Shown here one piece after another: positions 7,314 through 8,826 of a stretch of 8,826 nt of DNA. Position 1 is the first letter of the stretch, and every line of letters begins with the position of its first letter. The notes under the pieces were generated by a model. That model had not been told where the DNA came from and searched no databases. It worked only from the letters and a program-made list of their open reading frames with translations. Position numbers and translations under genes: made by a program. Source of the DNA: Deltaproteobacteria bacterium (lineage in GTDB: Bacteria > Desulfobacterota > Desulfobacteria > Desulfobacterales > Desulfatirhabdiaceae); NCBI GenBank assembly GCA_026388755.1, contig JAPLJE010000254.1:1-8826 (forward strand), written 5' to 3'.

Positions 7314-8826
7314 TCAGGTGGACCCGGCGATCGTTTCGGGAAAAGGCTTCCACAACCCGGGCGGTTTTATCCGCGGATCCGTCATCAACAACCCAAACCG
7401 AAATACCTCCGGAATATGTTGTGGTCAATACGGATTGCAGCGTTTTTTCAATCACCTTTTCCTCGTTGTAAGCGGCGATTAAAACACTGAGGGAAGGGCT
7501 GAAAACGGATGTTGACCGTCCGGCAGCCCTGCGCTGATGAATCAGCGCCAATACCGTCACTGCAAGGGTGCGCAGAACAACCAGCAGGGTGGCGACAATC
7601 ATAAACGCCCATAAAAACATCGTAACTGCATGAAGAATCCGGAAACCGCTTCCACTGACCATTCGGGTAACCGGTATCATCTCCTTTTTAATATGTGGCA
7701 TCACGATTTCCGGAGATTCTCCCAGAAGCTGGGTCAATGAAACGATTCGGTCTCCCCGGTTTTCAAGGTAATCCAGAATCAGCGGAAGCGCTTCAATAGT
7801 CTGGCTGCGGTCTCCGCCGGCGTCATGGAGGAGTACGATATTGCCGCCCATCTGCCGGGAATGTTTGACCCGATCCATAATCTGCTCAGTTCCGGGCTGA
7901 GCCCAGTCTTCCGGATCAATATCCTCTGTTACTGTCAGATATCCCATGTCCTGGGCCATCTTCAGTGGCAGGATTTCCGAAAGACTGGCGGGCCGGGAGT
8001 CTGCGCTGTAGGGCGGACGAAACAAGATGGTGGATCTGCCCGTCAGGGTTTCGATGAGACGCTGCGTGGCATTCAGTTCGAGCTTCACGCGCTCATCTGA
8101 AATCAGCGACAGATCGGGATGGGTGTAAGTATGAACTCCGATTTCATGTCCTTCCTCAACAATGCGCTGGACAAGTCCGGGATATTCCTCCATTTTGGAA
8201 CCCACCACAAAAAACGAGGCTTTTACCCCTCTGGCTTTGAGAATATCCAGGAGCTGAGGCGTCCATTCTGAATCCGGACCATCATCAAAACTGATGGCAA
8301 CTTCGTCATCCTTTCCATTTCCCTGATGGCTGACCGTCAGATAGCTGGGGAATTTCTCGTATGTTTCCGTAACCCTTCCAGCAGAATCCAATTGAATATG
8401 TCGAATTCCGCTCGAACGGGTATCTTCGATGGTCAAAAACTCTCCCTTGCCGACATGGGTGGCGCCGCCGGCTTTTAGCGCGCTAATTTTTTCCAGTGTA
8501 TCATCCGTTAGTTCAAATGGTTTTATGCGAAGTGCCGTCCAGATGGCCGGATCTTCCGATCCCAATTGAAAAATAGCAATTCCCCCAACATTCAGACTCC
8601 GGGCCGTTTTAAATTGATTGGCAAAAGTCGCTACATCCAGAAACCATACCGTATGCTCTGTGCCGGCGTCCGTATAGGAAAAACTGGGGTTGTATACCGG
8701 AGACTTGACCTCATTGGTCTGAAGTCCGGATCGACCCGCACGGGTCATGACGTCTGCAAAGCTGACGGTTTCGGCCTTTTTCTCGCCGCTTGTCCAGTCA
8801 TACCCGTATGACCCCAATTCCACAAT
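7285..8826 (-). CDS. GH18-like / NodB polysaccharide deacetylase / GT2 fusion (N-terminus outside window, GT2 cut short)
   Basis: The frame is open through the right edge, so the start is beyond the window. Numbering from GTG at 8823: residues 1-100 match the end of a GH18-like barrel (ELGSYGYDW, VWFLDVATFANQ, GGIAIFQLGSEDPAIW). Residues 174-368 are a NodB domain with all five motifs: SFDDGP (178-183, catalytic and metal Asp), HTYTHPD (231-237, metal His), RPPYS (269-273), DIDPEDW (301-307) and LLHDAGG (331-337). One or two membrane segments span about 394-429, with GT2 beginning SVLIAAYNEE (446-455) and VVDDGS (478-483). After VHLTK (505) the frame goes wrong: it reads RTGIDYG and stops at 7287-7285. 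The intact family is a membrane synthase with extracytoplasmic deacetylase and hydrolase-like domains, expected to make and partly deacetylate an amino-sugar polymer. The deacetylase could still be made from this fragment; the synthase could not. Confidence 0.88.
   Translation of the reverse strand: MVELGSYGYDWTSGEKKAETVSFADVMTRAGRSGLQTNEVKSPVYNPSFSYTDAGTEHTVWFLDVATFANQFKTARSLNVGGIAIFQLGSEDPAIWTALRIKPFELTDDTLEKISALKAGGATHVGKGEFLTIEDTRSSGIRHIQLDSAGRVTETYEKFPSYLTVSHQGNGKDDEVAISFDDGPDSEWTPQLLDILKARGVKASFFVVGSKMEEYPGLVQRIVEEGHEIGVHTYTHPDLSLISDERVKLELNATQRLIETLTGRSTILFRPPYSADSRPASLSEILPLKMAQDMGYLTVTEDIDPEDWAQPGTEQIMDRVKHSRQMGGNIVLLHDAGGDRSQTIEALPLILDYLENRGDRIVSLTQLLGESPEIVMPHIKKEMIPVTRMVSGSGFRILHAVTMFLWAFMIVATLLVVLRTLAVTVLALIHQRRAAGRSTSVFSPSLSVLIAAYNEEKVIEKTLQSVLTTTYSGGISVWVVDDGSADKTARVVEAFSRNDRRVHLTKRTGIDYG
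7304..7316 (-). other. Frame-break junction in the GT2 synthase domain
   Basis: On the minus strand, CTGACGAAACGGACTGG reads LTKRT in the upstream frame; one base on, AACGGACTGGCATCG reads NGLAS in the frame that continues correctly. Family members carry an N-G-G-K-x-x-A-L-N loop between these points, and it is absent here. About nine or ten codons plus a frame offset are missing, which fits a loss of about 29-32 bases. A TGA at 7316-7314 in the downstream frame closes it just before the junction. Confidence 0.72.

Overview
The window looks like chromosome from an anaerobic bacterium of moderate GC content. The guess is a sulfate-reducing Desulfobacterota or a relative. It rests on an aldehyde:ferredoxin oxidoreductase (AOR) gene beside cell-surface glycan genes; no rRNA, tRNA or other phylogenetic marker is present, so the placement is tentative. 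Almost all of the window is coding, and no gene-free stretch exceeds about 250 bases.

Layout. (1) Bases 1-1288, plus strand: the C-terminal part of a tungsten/molybdopterin AOR whose front lies outside the window. It is broken by a 28-bp tandem duplication (463-518) that shifts the frame and also carries a stop in the native frame. (2) 1306-1342: a perfect 11-bp inverted repeat between the convergent AOR and glycosyltransferase genes. (3) 3325-1385, minus strand: a membrane protein that joins a multi-spanning GT-C-like (GT87-type) half to a GT2 domain resembling the TIGR04283 family. (4) 3326-3609: a divergent intergenic region with a good sigma70-type promoter firing leftward. (5) 3610-5134, plus strand, AT-rich: a small methyltransferase-like protein overlapping an ArnC/GtrB-type polyprenyl-phosphate glycosyltransferase. 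(6) 6386-5202, minus strand: a secreted GH26 (beta-mannanase-like) glycoside hydrolase. (7) 8826-6465, minus strand, running in from beyond the right edge: a three-domain GH18-like / NodB deacetylase / GT2 synthase gene. Its GT2 domain is split by a frame change and the apparent loss of a conserved loop near 7308-7313.

How the genes may work together. Everything except AOR acts on sugars at the membrane or envelope. The right-hand minus-strand pair pairs a processive GT2 synthase with a deacetylase and two hydrolase-type domains, as expected for making, trimming and releasing an extracellular polysaccharide. The central pair looks like a lipid-linked sugar donor step. The GT-C/GT2 fusion could use such donors. 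This linkage is inferred from proximity only.

The main caution is that two large genes are each broken by an indel of about 28-32 bases. Either this genome has real decay at both sites, or the sequence contains assembly errors; raw reads would settle it.
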